Source: CAYPHA01 sp964410215 (GTDB lineage: Bacteria; Calditrichota; Calditrichia; Calditrichales; CAYPHA01). From it: 13,959 nucleotides of DNA. The position numbers were made by a program, and so were the translations under genes. Shown piece by piece: positions 7,038 through 13,959 of the stretch. How positions within the stretch are numbered: position 1 is the stretch's first letter; every line of letters begins with the position of its first letter. The DNA is taken from contig CAYPHA010000097.1 of NCBI GenBank assembly GCA_964410215.1, positions 1 through 13,959 of the forward strand. Reading direction: 5' to 3'. The notes under the pieces were generated by a model. That model was given only the letters and a program-made list of their open reading frames with translations. It did not search any database and had not been told where the DNA came from.

Positions 7038-7196
7038 ATGCTGTACTCAGGTATAGTAATTCTGATTTCAGCTTTGATATATATGATTGCGAATATTGCA
7101 GAAGCTGATTCCATAATACGTATCTGGCTTCCCCTTATGATCGCAGGAGTTTTCCTGGTATTCATGAGCCAGGTCATAAGATGGAAATACAGATGA
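7038..7196 (+). CDS. Small membrane protein (52 residues, two predicted helices)
   Basis: The ORF reads MLYSGIVILISALIYMIANI, then a short polar turn AEADSIIRIW, then a second hydrophobic stretch LPLMIAGVFLVFMSQV and a basic tail IRWKYR. Two transmembrane helices in a hairpin with a positively charged cytoplasmic end are likely. GCAGG lies about 7 bases upstream of the ATG as a plausible Shine-Dalgarno. It follows the methyltransferase by 34 bp on the same strand and may be co-transcribed. I do not recognise a family; the hydrophobicity pattern is the main reason to believe it is real. Confidence 0.45.
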   Translation: MLYSGIVILISALIYMIANIAEADSIIRIWLPLMIAGVFLVFMSQVIRWKYR

Positions 7197-7230
7197 TGGC
7201 CATATAAATTCATTTAAGTGAGTGATGTAT

Positions 7231-8961
7231 ATGAAAGCTCTATACCTTTTCGTTTTATTCTCGTATTTCTGTGCAGAAACAACAGCGGCACTACCCTGGT
7301 TGCAGAACGCCCTGCCCGCTTCCGATCGTGTCACGGCATTCAGAGTGCGTTCGGATTTTCGTGCCGACCTCGATGAGGATTTCGGCTGGGCCGCTCCTGT
7401 GAATGAAGCTCCGTCACAGACGGTTGATTCCCCTTTTCGCATTCGTTTTGAGGTGGAAAACGGACCCGCTGAAGGACGCCGGCAATACAGTCTTCAATAC
7501 CGGTGGAATGACCGGCCCTGGGTCTACATGGATGCCCACGAGTTTCCCTACCCCTCCGCTGCCAGTCCTCCGGCGAGCATCGTGGGTTGTGAGGCCTTCT
7601 TCTATGGTGAAGAAGCCGATGATCTCATTTCCGTGTCCAACCTGCCGGCCGCGCCAGGTGCAGGAATTTGCCTGGCACCAACCACCCCCGGCTGGTCACC
7701 CGATCCGGAGTCTGGTGCATCCGCAGAGTGGGAATGGGCGGTTGTTGTGCGTCGCTGGGCTGATGGTCCCGGCCTCGTCAGGGATGGAGACCGGTTCGCT
7801 TTACGGCTGGTGGATCACAGGGGAACCCCCCTGCCCGGCCCTTTGCCTGAGTTTACGATCCATGTTCCTGCCGGCCATCTGGGTGGCACTTTTGTCGAAA
7901 CACCCTCCCGCATCGGGCCCTGGGAAAGCAGCAACGGCGAGCTTTATTTCATCATGGAACCTACGGAAACCGACAATGTCTTCATGATGGTCAAGTCCGG
8001 TGACGGTGGTGCCTCCTGGTTCGAGGTGGATCCTGAACACCGCCCCGGGACGGGCGACCTTGAGGGGGTGGGTTCCATCCTTTCCAAAGACGGGATCATC
8101 CACATCGTCCAACAGACCTCCGATGCCGTATTCCACCACGCTTTTGCCACTTCTGATCATCCGGCAGTTCCCGACCGCTGGATGGTTGTTGACCAGATTA
8201 TTGCCGGTCCGGATGAACCTCCCACCCAGGTGGCCGATATCACCATCCGGTCCGACGGCAGTCTGGTTGTGGTTTACGGCGCCGGCGATCGCCTGCATTT
8301 CAGTATCAGCGAACCTGCTGGGTCGTGGGGTTCTGCCACTCCTGTCGATCCGGAAAACCCGAACGGTCTGACCAATCCCACACTTGTCTCCCGGCCTGAC
8401 GGCATCGTCGATATCGCCTATAAAAGCACCGACGGCAGAGGATGGTGTCGTCAACTGCTTCCGGACAATACCCTCACTGCATCGCAATTGTTTTCTGATG
8501 ATCTCGGAACCACCGAAAGCGAATCCATGGCAATTCTGCCCCTCGTATATGTGCCTGCCACCGGGAGCACTGTTGCCGTTTTCCGTCAGTCCGACGGATA
8601 CCTGTATCAGAACCGCAGATCGCAAAGCAACACATGGTCCGGCCCCTCACGGGTCTCGGACCGTCCTGTCGTTACCAACGCGGTTGACTCCGACCAGGCG
8701 GGGGCTGACATCGTCGCCTCCGATTCACAGTTATGGATTGCATTCATCGCACAGGACAACCGGCATCTATACCTTTCCGTGGTGGATGGCGCCGGGCACA
8801 CACCTGCTGCCCGCCGGCTCGTCCCGGGAATCAGCGGTTCCTGGGTTCGCGGGAACGTTTTACTTCACCAGACGGATACACCCCTCTACGGAATGATCTA
8901 TGATGCCGGCAGTAAGGGCGGCTCCGGATACAACCGTTTCCTTGCTCTTCCCATTCGTTGA
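7231..8961 (+). CDS. Secreted beta-propeller protein with Asp box (sialidase-like)
   Basis: A signal peptide MKALYLFVLFSYFCAETTAA is followed by a ~555-residue mature protein. SGDGGASW (residues ~256-263) fits the Asp-box consensus S-x-D-x-G-x-T-W of BNR/sialidase propellers. Degenerate repeats appear later (KSTDGRGW, RQSDGYLYQN, RSDGSLVVVYG, RPDGIVDIAY), about one per propeller blade. No Arg triad or catalytic Tyr/Glu of true sialidases can be assigned, so binding or another hydrolytic role is possible. The N-terminal ~200 residues look like a separate beta-rich domain. The frame opens earlier at a GTG (7222) and an ATG (7225); the ATG at 7231 is chosen because the signal peptide begins cleanly there. 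The gene is distinctly GC-richer than its neighbours, which suggests separate acquisition. It stands alone on the plus strand before an IS remnant. Confidence 0.6.
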   Translation: MKALYLFVLFSYFCAETTAALPWLQNALPASDRVTAFRVRSDFRADLDEDFGWAAPVNEAPSQTVDSPFRIRFEVENGPAEGRRQYSLQYRWNDRPWVYMDAHEFPYPSAASPPASIVGCEAFFYGEEADDLISVSNLPAAPGAGICLAPTTPGWSPDPESGASAEWEWAVVVRRWADGPGLVRDGDRFALRLVDHRGTPLPGPLPEFTIHVPAGHLGGTFVETPSRIGPWESSNGELYFIMEPTETDNVFMMVKSGDGGASWFEVDPEHRPGTGDLEGVGSILSKDGIIHIVQQTSDAVFHHAFATSDHPAVPDRWMVVDQIIAGPDEPPTQVADITIRSDGSLVVVYGAGDRLHFSISEPAGSWGSATPVDPENPNGLTNPTLVSRPDGIVDIAYKSTDGRGWCRQLLPDNTLTASQLFSDDLGTTESESMAILPLVYVPATGSTVAVFRQSDGYLYQNRRSQSNTWSGPSRVSDRPVVTNAVDSDQAGADIVASDSQLWIAFIAQDNRHLYLSVVDGAGHTPAARRLVPGISGSWVRGNVLLHQTDTPLYGMIYDAGSKGGSGYNRFLALPIR

Positions 8962-8985
8962 AAAGAAAGAAGGGGAAACCGGGCA

Positions 8986-9240
8986 AGAGAAGGTATCTTT
9001 TTTGTCACCCGCTTAAAAAAGAACGCTTCATACCATACTATTCAGGAACATAATGTACCCTGCCACCGAAATATCCTTAGGGACCGGATCATCTAGTTAG
9101 ACGGTTTCTACTCCCATGATAAATGCCCCCATCATTTGCGTATCGTTGGAGTATGGGATGAAGAAAAAGAGGAAGGTATTACTTTCTTAACCAATCATCC
9201 TGAGTTCAGAGCCACCAGGGTTGCGATTCCCTCGCGGGCA
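8986..9240 (+). pseudogene. IS4-family transposase remnant with in-frame TAG
   Basis: One continuous frame reads GIFFVTRLKKNASYHTI, then, after about 16 more residues, RDRII, a TAG at 9094-9096, LDGFYSHDKCPHHLRIVGVW and DEEKEEGITFLTNHPEF. The FVTRLKKNA block, the yP..LR.v...D.e block and the FLTN block are in the order found in the IS4-type DDE transposases, just before the catalytic Glu region (RWqIE), which is absent. Homology fades after FRATRVA. No start codon, IS ends or flanking duplication can be identified. It is an old fragment about 80 codons long sitting between the sialidase-like gene and the receptor operon, immediately upstream of the 11-bp repeat array. Confidence 0.7.
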
Positions 9241-9245
9241 GCAAA

Positions 9246-9300
9246 GCATATACTTTCTTAACATGTTCTTAATACTTTCCTAACATTAAGATAATACTTT
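9246..9300 (+). promoter_or_regulatory. Five contiguous 11-bp direct repeats (Pho-box-like array)
   Basis: The 55 bp divide exactly into GCATATACTTT, CTTAACATGTT, CTTAATACTTT, CCTAACATTAA and GATAATACTTT. The common pattern is nnTAAnAnTTT, a 7-mer of the CTTAACA type plus a 4-base AT-rich spacer. Tandem 7+4 half sites on one face of the helix are the way OmpR-family regulators such as PhoB bind (E. coli Pho box CTGTCAT-N4-CTGTCA; the Bacillus PhoP box uses TTAACA repeats at 11-bp spacing). The array lies 226 bp before the receptor start, and the operon encodes a phytase-like enzyme, which fits phosphate control. The repeats are seen directly; the regulator is inferred. Confidence 0.6.
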
Positions 9301-9391
9301 TAAGGGATTCAACGACCTTTAGAACCTAAAGCCTTTAACTAAACTCAGGCTGATGCTTTGTTATCACGGAAAAAATGTGGAGTGAAACGAA

Positions 9392-9409
9392 ATCCCGCTC
9401 TGGCGGGAT
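9392..9409 (+). repeat. 7-bp inverted repeat in the leader of the receptor operon
   Basis: ATCCCGC, loop TCTG, GCGGGAT: a perfect GC-rich hairpin without a following T run, so not an intrinsic terminator. It lies 118 bp before the receptor start. The rest of the 9301-9526 leader holds a weaker AGCCT/AGGCT pair (9330-9334 with 9347-9351) and no riboswitch I recognise. Confidence 0.45.
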
Positions 9410-9526
9410 CGAATTGCGGTAACTTCTTCATTTACAATTTAGAACTTTTTTTAATGGTCTTTCATACAAACTATATTTCCTGATGTTAAACTTTAAATGG
9501 TGTGTAACCTGAAAAAGGAGACTATC

Positions 9527-12307
9527 GTGCATCGATTAAGAATTTACTTATTAATTGTACTTGCAGCCTCGACCATAGGTGTTCAGGCGCAACAGTCCGG
9601 CATTATAAAAGGTCGGGTTGTAGATTCTGACAACCTCTCATTGCCTGGCGCAAATGTTTTCATCGAGTCGATTAAAAGAGGCGCCGCTACCGATAACTAC
9701 GGTTATTATACCATTACAGGAATTCCCGAGGGTTCTTATGAACTGAATGTTTCCTACATTGGGTTTATTTCCGATAAAAAACAGATATCAGTAGAACCGG
9801 GTAAAACAACGGTGGTCAATTTCAGTTTGGAAGCAGGTATTCTTGAATCATCTGAAATTGTAGTAACCGGTCAATTGCAGGGCCAGTCCAAAGCGTTAAA
9901 TACGCAGATGAACAAAAGGAACATCACCAACATTATTTCATCCGACCAGGTAGGACGCTTTCCGGATGCCAACATTGGTGATGCCTTAAAAAGGATTCCC
10001 GGTATCAATGTGCAATACGACCAGGGCGAAGCCCGTTTTGGGAGCATCAGGGGAACATCATCTATGTATAATTCAGTGACCATAAACGGCGAACGTATTC
10101 CCGGGGCAGAAGCAGAAGAACGTGAGATACAGCTCGACCTGGTGCCTGCCGATATGGTACAGACTATAGAAGTCAATAAAGCCATCACTCCCGATATGGA
10201 AGCCGATGCCATTGGCGGTGCCATAAACCTCGTTACGCGTTCCGCTCCTTATGGCCGGCGGATAAGTTTTACTCTTGGTTCCGGATATAATATCCTTGCC
10301 GGTAAACCTATGTACACCGGCGCCTTTGTATTGGGCGATCGCTTTCTGAACGACAAACTGGGTGTCATTGCCAGCGCTTCATACCATAATCATGATTTTG
10401 GCAGCGATAATACAGAAGCCGAATGGGATTACTTAGATGAAAACAACCCAAACGGCACTGCTTATGCCAACGAAATCCAGATACGCCAGTATTATGTGCA
10501 ACGAATCAGACAAAGCTTTTCACTCAGCCTTGATTATAAGTTGAATGCGAATCACACCTTTTTCTTTAATGGAATTTATAATCATCGAAACGACTGGGAA
10601 AACCGGTATGCCGCAGTATATAAAGACATTGAATATGATGAGGACAGCGATATCTGGACAGGCGTGATTGAAAGAGAGCTTAAAGGCGGTGGGGATAATG
10701 ATAACGTAAATAATGCCCGTCTCGAAGACCAGCGAATGATGAATTTTGTCCTGAGTGGCGACCATCAATTCGGCAAGATTAAGGCCGACTGGGCCGCTTC
10801 ACACAGCAAAGCCTCGGAAGAAAGACCCAACGAACGGGAAATTTTATATGCGGCAGAAGATTTGACCTTTATTACTGATTTTTCTGACAAAAGCGCTCCG
10901 AAAATCAGCGCTGTCATGCCCGCTTCATCTGCCGATTTTAGCGCTGATTATATAATTGACGGAATGACGGAAGAATTCCAGTATACTGATGATATTGATA
11001 AAAATTTTAGGTTGAATATTACTATCCCAATGCTTGAGAATGACTATAAAAACAGCCTGAAAGCAGGAATACGGTATAAGGGCAAGGACAAAAAACGTGA
11101 TAACAGGAAATATGAATACTCTCCTCTTGATGAAGATGAATTCATGGCCAATTCCCTGAATAATTTGAAAAATTACACAAAAGACAATTTTTTAGCCGGC
11201 GATTATGAAACAGGTACTCATGTAACAGCAGACTACCTGGGCAGTCTTGACCTGACAAATTCATCATTGTTTGAAGAAGAAAGAGATATTGAAGAAACAT
11301 CAGAGAATTTTAATGCCAGGGAGGATGTTATTGGCGCCTATGTGATGTTAAACCAGAATATTGGCGCCAAGCTATCGATGATTGCCGGAGTTCGGCTGGA
11401 AAACACCGCGCTGGAATATCAGGGCTACCAGTATGATGCCGATGAAAACGTAGCCACTCAGTCCGATAAAGTCTCTGACTCATATATAAATGTACTGCCC
11501 GGACTTCACATGAAATATAATGTTGATCAAACCACGATTTTAAGGGCTGCATGGACCAATACCCTGGCAAGACCGAACTATTTCTATCTTGTTCCATTCA
11601 GACAAATTACAAGAGCGGACAATGAAATTGCAATCGGCAATCCAGAATTGGTACCAACTGCTTCAATGAACTTCGACCTGATGTTTGAAAAATATTTCAG
11701 AACAATCGGTATTGTTTCGGCCGGAATTTTTTATAAGGACATGAAAGACTTTATTACCTTTGAAACCCGCGAAGACTATCTGTTCGAGGGTAGGACATGG
11801 GATACCTATGAAAGACCAATCAATGCCGGCAATGCCGAGATCTTTGGTTTTGAGTTTGCCTTACAACGTCAGCTCGACTTTCTGCCCGGTTTCTGGAAGG
11901 GTTTCGGTCTCTATGCCAACTATACCTATACAACCAGCAGTGTAAGTGATTTCCGTATCGAAGGCCGCGAAGATGACGATATTTCACTGCCCGGAACAGC
12001 AAAACATACTTTAAACGGCTCACTGTCATACGAAAGTCAACGCTTTTCGTTCAGGACATCCCTAAATTATTCCTCGGATTTTGTTGATGAATTTGGAGAA
12101 GAGTCATTTTACGACCGTTACTACGATAATGCAATCCACTTAGATATGAACGCCAACTATGCTATTACTCCCAGCTACAGGGTATATGCCGAGGCAATCA
12201 ATTTACTGAACACACCGTTGTATTACTATCAGGGCGTAAGTTCACGTTTAATGCAGGCTGAGTATTATAACATGCGTTTTCAATTTGGTATCAAAATGGA
12301 TTTATAA
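9527..12307 (+). CDS. TonB-dependent outer-membrane receptor with carboxypeptidase-regulatory-like N-terminal domain
   Basis: The start is taken as the GTG at 9527, preceded by AAAGGAG at ideal spacing; an ATG 30 bp upstream is in frame but has no such site. The signal peptide ends at GVQA-QQ. SGIIKGRVVDSDNLSLPGAN through VNFSLEAG (~25-108) is the CarboxypepD_reg-like domain common in Bacteroidota receptors. EIVVTG (~112-117) is a TonB-box-like segment. IGDALKRIPGINVQYDQGEA through DAIGGAINLVTRSAP is the plug. The remaining ~680 residues alternate in beta strands with aromatic belts and form a 22-stranded barrel, ending FQFGIKMDL. Such receptors take up siderophores, vitamins, sugars or other ligands across the outer membrane using TonB-ExbBD energy. 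The phytase-like lipoprotein gene follows after 18 bp, so an organophosphate or phytate-linked ligand is the best guess. The size (926 residues) is normal and the gene intact. Confidence 0.9.
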   Translation: MHRLRIYLLIVLAASTIGVQAQQSGIIKGRVVDSDNLSLPGANVFIESIKRGAATDNYGYYTITGIPEGSYELNVSYIGFISDKKQISVEPGKTTVVNFSLEAGILESSEIVVTGQLQGQSKALNTQMNKRNITNIISSDQVGRFPDANIGDALKRIPGINVQYDQGEARFGSIRGTSSMYNSVTINGERIPGAEAEEREIQLDLVPADMVQTIEVNKAITPDMEADAIGGAINLVTRSAPYGRRISFTLGSGYNILAGKPMYTGAFVLGDRFLNDKLGVIASASYHNHDFGSDNTEAEWDYLDENNPNGTAYANEIQIRQYYVQRIRQSFSLSLDYKLNANHTFFFNGIYNHRNDWENRYAAVYKDIEYDEDSDIWTGVIERELKGGGDNDNVNNARLEDQRMMNFVLSGDHQFGKIKADWAASHSKASEERPNEREILYAAEDLTFITDFSDKSAPKISAVMPASSADFSADYIIDGMTEEFQYTDDIDKNFRLNITIPMLENDYKNSLKAGIRYKGKDKKRDNRKYEYSPLDEDEFMANSLNNLKNYTKDNFLAGDYETGTHVTADYLGSLDLTNSSLFEEERDIEETSENFNAREDVIGAYVMLNQNIGAKLSMIAGVRLENTALEYQGYQYDADENVATQSDKVSDSYINVLPGLHMKYNVDQTTILRAAWTNTLARPNYFYLVPFRQITRADNEIAIGNPELVPTASMNFDLMFEKYFRTIGIVSAGIFYKDMKDFITFETREDYLFEGRTWDTYERPINAGNAEIFGFEFALQRQLDFLPGFWKGFGLYANYTYTTSSVSDFRIEGREDDDISLPGTAKHTLNGSLSYESQRFSFRTSLNYSSDFVDEFGEESFYDRYYDNAIHLDMNANYAITPSYRVYAEAINLLNTPLYYYQGVSSRLMQAEYYNMRFQFGIKMDL

Positions 12308-12325
12308 TATTCAGAGGGACACATT

Positions 12326-13420
12326 TTGTTTAAAATTTCAAGTTATATCATTCCGGCAGTATTCCTGGTTTCAGCCTGCCAGAATATATCAACGTCCGAT
12401 GAAGCACAAAAAGAGTACAAGAAATCTTTATCTGTGCTGCCGGAAGTTGTTGCAATCAAAGAGGCCTTCACAACCCTGCGCGACCAAAGCGATAATGTGG
12501 ACAGTCCTGCCCTGTGGCATGGTGATGACGGGCAAAACTGTTTACTGGCAACTGCAAAAGAAGGAAACGTGATTATTGTTTACGATGCAGCTACCGGAGA
12601 GAGAATTAACCAGTTCGGACAAATAGGTAGTGGCCTGGGCGATCTTAGCAGGCCTAACGGCATTGCGGTTATCGATAATTATGCTGTAATTGTAGAAAGA
12701 GACAACCATAGGATACAGGTTTTCAGCTTACCCGGTTTAAAAACAATCGGCGTATTTGGAGAATCGTTTTTACGTCTGCCCTATGGCCTTACCATCGACA
12801 AGTTCGAAGGCAAATATCACCTCTACGTTACCGACAATTACGAAACAGATGATGAAGAAACACCGCCGGCCGATAGTCTGGGACAAAGGGTGCACCATTT
12901 TGCATTTACGGTTGAAAACAACCAGCTAAGTGCTGAGCATATCAAAGCTTTCGGTGAAACATCAGGGGAAGGTATTCTGCATAAAGTAGAATCCCTTCTG
13001 CTTGACAGGGTATACAACAGGTTACTCATTGCCGATGAACATGAAGAACACCGCAACGTGAAAATTTACGATGTGGAAGGTAATTTCACCGGTCAAACCA
13101 TACCGCACAACTATTTCTTCTACGAACCAGAAGGCATTGTGCTATGGGAATGTGAAGCCGACAATTCCGGATATTACCTGATGGTTGACCAGGGTAAAAT
13201 CAACAATACCTTCCAGGTGTTCGACCGCAAAACGCTGGAATATATCGGTGGTTTTGGTGGCGAGATTACCCGCAATACCGATGGCATAGCCATTACCCAA
13301 AAAACCTTTGGAAACTTTAAATATGGGGCCTTTTACCCGGTGCATAACGATGGCAGCCTGACGGCAATATCGTGGGAAGATATTGCAAGAAATCTTAATT
13401 TAAGGAACAATTGTAATTAG
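12326..13420 (+). CDS. Beta-propeller phytase-like lipoprotein (3-phytase family)
   Basis: TTG start with AGAGGG about eight bases upstream. FLVSAC18 is a lipobox, so the mature protein is anchored by Cys18. SDNVDSPALWHGDDGQNCLL (56-74) matches the D-x-x-D-x-P-A-[IL]-W opening of beta-propeller phytases, followed by KEGNVIIVYD, RPNGIAVIDNYAVIVERDNH, VTDNY, HKVESLLLD, RLLIADEH, EPEGIVLWEC, YYLMVDQG and FQVFDRKTL, one blade-like unit after another. The acidic residues in these blocks are the kind that bind calcium and phosphate in the family. These enzymes release phosphate from myo-inositol hexakisphosphate. A TonB-receptor/phytase gene pair is a known arrangement in Gram-negatives. The gene is transcribed with the receptor (18-bp gap) and ends before a strong terminator. 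Activity on another phosphoester or a role as a binding protein cannot be excluded. Confidence 0.7.
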   Translation: MFKISSYIIPAVFLVSACQNISTSDEAQKEYKKSLSVLPEVVAIKEAFTTLRDQSDNVDSPALWHGDDGQNCLLATAKEGNVIIVYDAATGERINQFGQIGSGLGDLSRPNGIAVIDNYAVIVERDNHRIQVFSLPGLKTIGVFGESFLRLPYGLTIDKFEGKYHLYVTDNYETDDEETPPADSLGQRVHHFAFTVENNQLSAEHIKAFGETSGEGILHKVESLLLDRVYNRLLIADEHEEHRNVKIYDVEGNFTGQTIPHNYFFYEPEGIVLWECEADNSGYYLMVDQGKINNTFQVFDRKTLEYIGGFGGEITRNTDGIAITQKTFGNFKYGAFYPVHNDGSLTAISWEDIARNLNLRNNCN

Positions 13421-13440
13421 AATTCATAACGTGTAACTGC

Positions 13441-13483
13441 CATAAATGCTGAACAGTAGTTCCTGTTCAGCATTTATGTTTTT
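13441..13483 (+). terminator. Strong intrinsic terminator of the receptor/phytase operon
   Basis: A perfect 16-bp stem (CATAAATGCTGAACAG, 13441-13456, with its complement at 13463-13478), a six-base loop TAGTTC and five T residues. It begins 20 bp after the phytase-like stop and works in the plus direction only, since no A run precedes it. Confidence 0.92.
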
Positions 13484-13588
13484 AGACCCATCTTCGACAG
13501 TAGTAGGTGCAAAGAAATGATCCTAAAGCATTATAATACAATGAGTTATATTCTTTTTTGGAAATGAATTCGTGTTACTACAAGATAA

Positions 13589-13959
13589 TTATGGCTGTAT
13601 GTCTACAACGGTCGATGGTTCTTTGATATTCAGTGCTTTTAAAATGGTGCGCTGGTCTTTGGTCAGCTCTGTCAGGAGCCGGACACTGCTGCCGTTTTGC
13701 TGGCATTCACCAAAATACAGACGGCCCATTTCATCACGGATGTTTGACCAGCTTTGCCCGGTCTGGCTCTCAACGATCCGGATCAGAAGCAAAGACAAAA
13801 AGCAAAGGAAGATGTGACAGCGGATACGCTCATCTTTGCTGTGGTAATTAGGCCTCAACTTGAGTGTTGTTTTTAATGATCGGAAGGCATGTTCGACATC
13901 ATACAGCTGTTTGTATCCAAAGACCACGTCCTCGATGGAGAGGGTGTCGTCACTGGTTT
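13589..13959 (-). CDS. IS1634-family transposase, C-terminal part (runs off the right edge)
   Basis: The minus-strand frame is open to the window edge and reads TLSIEDVVFGYKQLYDVEHA, then FRSLKTTLKLRPNYH and ERIRCHIFLCFLSLLLIRIV. The VE-x-aFR-x-LK block holds the catalytic Glu of the IS1634/IS4-like DDE fold, followed by the RP-x-yH and rI-x-H-i-x-x-cFL-x-L helices typical of IS1634. About 122 residues are visible of a protein usually over 500. The 3' end (VDIQP) falls where the family normally ends, so this half looks intact. The stop is 105 bp from the terminator of the converging operon; the IS end must lie in 13484-13588 but no repeat can be paired without the other end. Confidence 0.8.
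   Translation of the reverse strand, partial: TSDDTLSIEDVVFGYKQLYDVEHAFRSLKTTLKLRPNYHSKDERIRCHIFLCFLSLLLIRIVESQTGQSWSNIRDEMGRLYFGECQQNGSSVRLLTELTKDQRTILKALNIKEPSTVVDIQP

Noticed and set aside
7801..8625. 274-codon ORF antisense to the propeller gene
   Set aside because: It is fully inside a well-supported gene on the other strand. Long antisense ORFs are common in GC-rich genes, and it has no motif or ribosome binding site.
9392..9409. Hairpin as an intrinsic terminator
   Set aside because: There is no T tract after the stem, and it sits inside the presumed leader of an intact operon.
9401..9417. Sigma-54 promoter-like TGGC...TTGC in the receptor leader
   Set aside because: The GG-to-GC spacing is 12 rather than the required 10 bases, and the GG lies in a hairpin arm.
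9472..9479. TATATTTC as a -7 element for the receptor operon
   Set aside because: It matches 7 of 8 bases in an AT-rich leader without a -33 TTG; chance is likely.

Overview
The window reads as a mosaic stretch of a bacterial chromosome or metagenomic contig with several insertion-sequence (IS) scars. The organism cannot be named. A TonB-dependent receptor with an N-terminal carboxypeptidase-regulatory-like domain, paired with a surface lipoprotein, points to a Gram-negative of the Bacteroidota/FCB type. A Tat-exported sulfatase and a selenocysteine peroxiredoxin would fit an anaerobe or facultative anaerobe from the same broad group or a neighbouring phylum. Base composition changes in blocks: GC-rich 1-310, intermediate 311-2030, AT-rich 2030-6250, GC-rich 7230-8960, moderate 9300-13420. 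This suggests horizontal mosaicism or, at position ~311, possibly an assembly join.

Left part (1-2030). A fragment of a YhaM-like HD-domain exoribonuclease (+ strand) runs head-on into a truncated Tat-exported sulfatase (- strand); both lose homology at a shared GAGGCC at 311-316. Upstream of the sulfatase on the same strand is a 2-Cys peroxiredoxin whose peroxidatic cysteine codon is an in-frame TGA. A bacterial SECIS-like hairpin with a GGUC apical loop follows the TGA, so the gene is read as one selenoprotein rather than two broken ORFs.

Middle part (2030-7200). A DUF3800-like protein (- strand) lies just beside an ISL3-family element. That element keeps good terminal inverted repeats but has lost the middle of its transposase. 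After an AT-rich spacer comes an IS1380-family transposase with a Gly where the second catalytic Asp is expected. Its 5' end abuts a methyltransferase that looks N-terminally truncated. A 52-residue two-helix membrane protein follows.

Right part (7220-13959). A secreted beta-propeller protein with an Asp box (sialidase-like) is followed by a nonsense-mutated remnant of an IS4-family transposase. Next come five contiguous 11-bp direct repeats that resemble the tandem sites bound by PhoB/OmpR-type regulators. They sit upstream of a two-gene unit: a TonB-dependent receptor and a beta-propeller-phytase-like lipoprotein, closed by a strong intrinsic terminator. The simplest reading is a phosphate-scavenging locus in which the lipoprotein hydrolyses phytate or a related organophosphate and the receptor imports the product or a ligand, with phosphate-responsive control inferred from the repeats. 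The window ends inside an IS1634-family transposase.

The two strongest signals are the selenocysteine peroxiredoxin with its SECIS element and the 11-bp repeat array before the receptor/phytase operon. I see no CRISPR array, tRNA, rRNA or recognisable defence operon.
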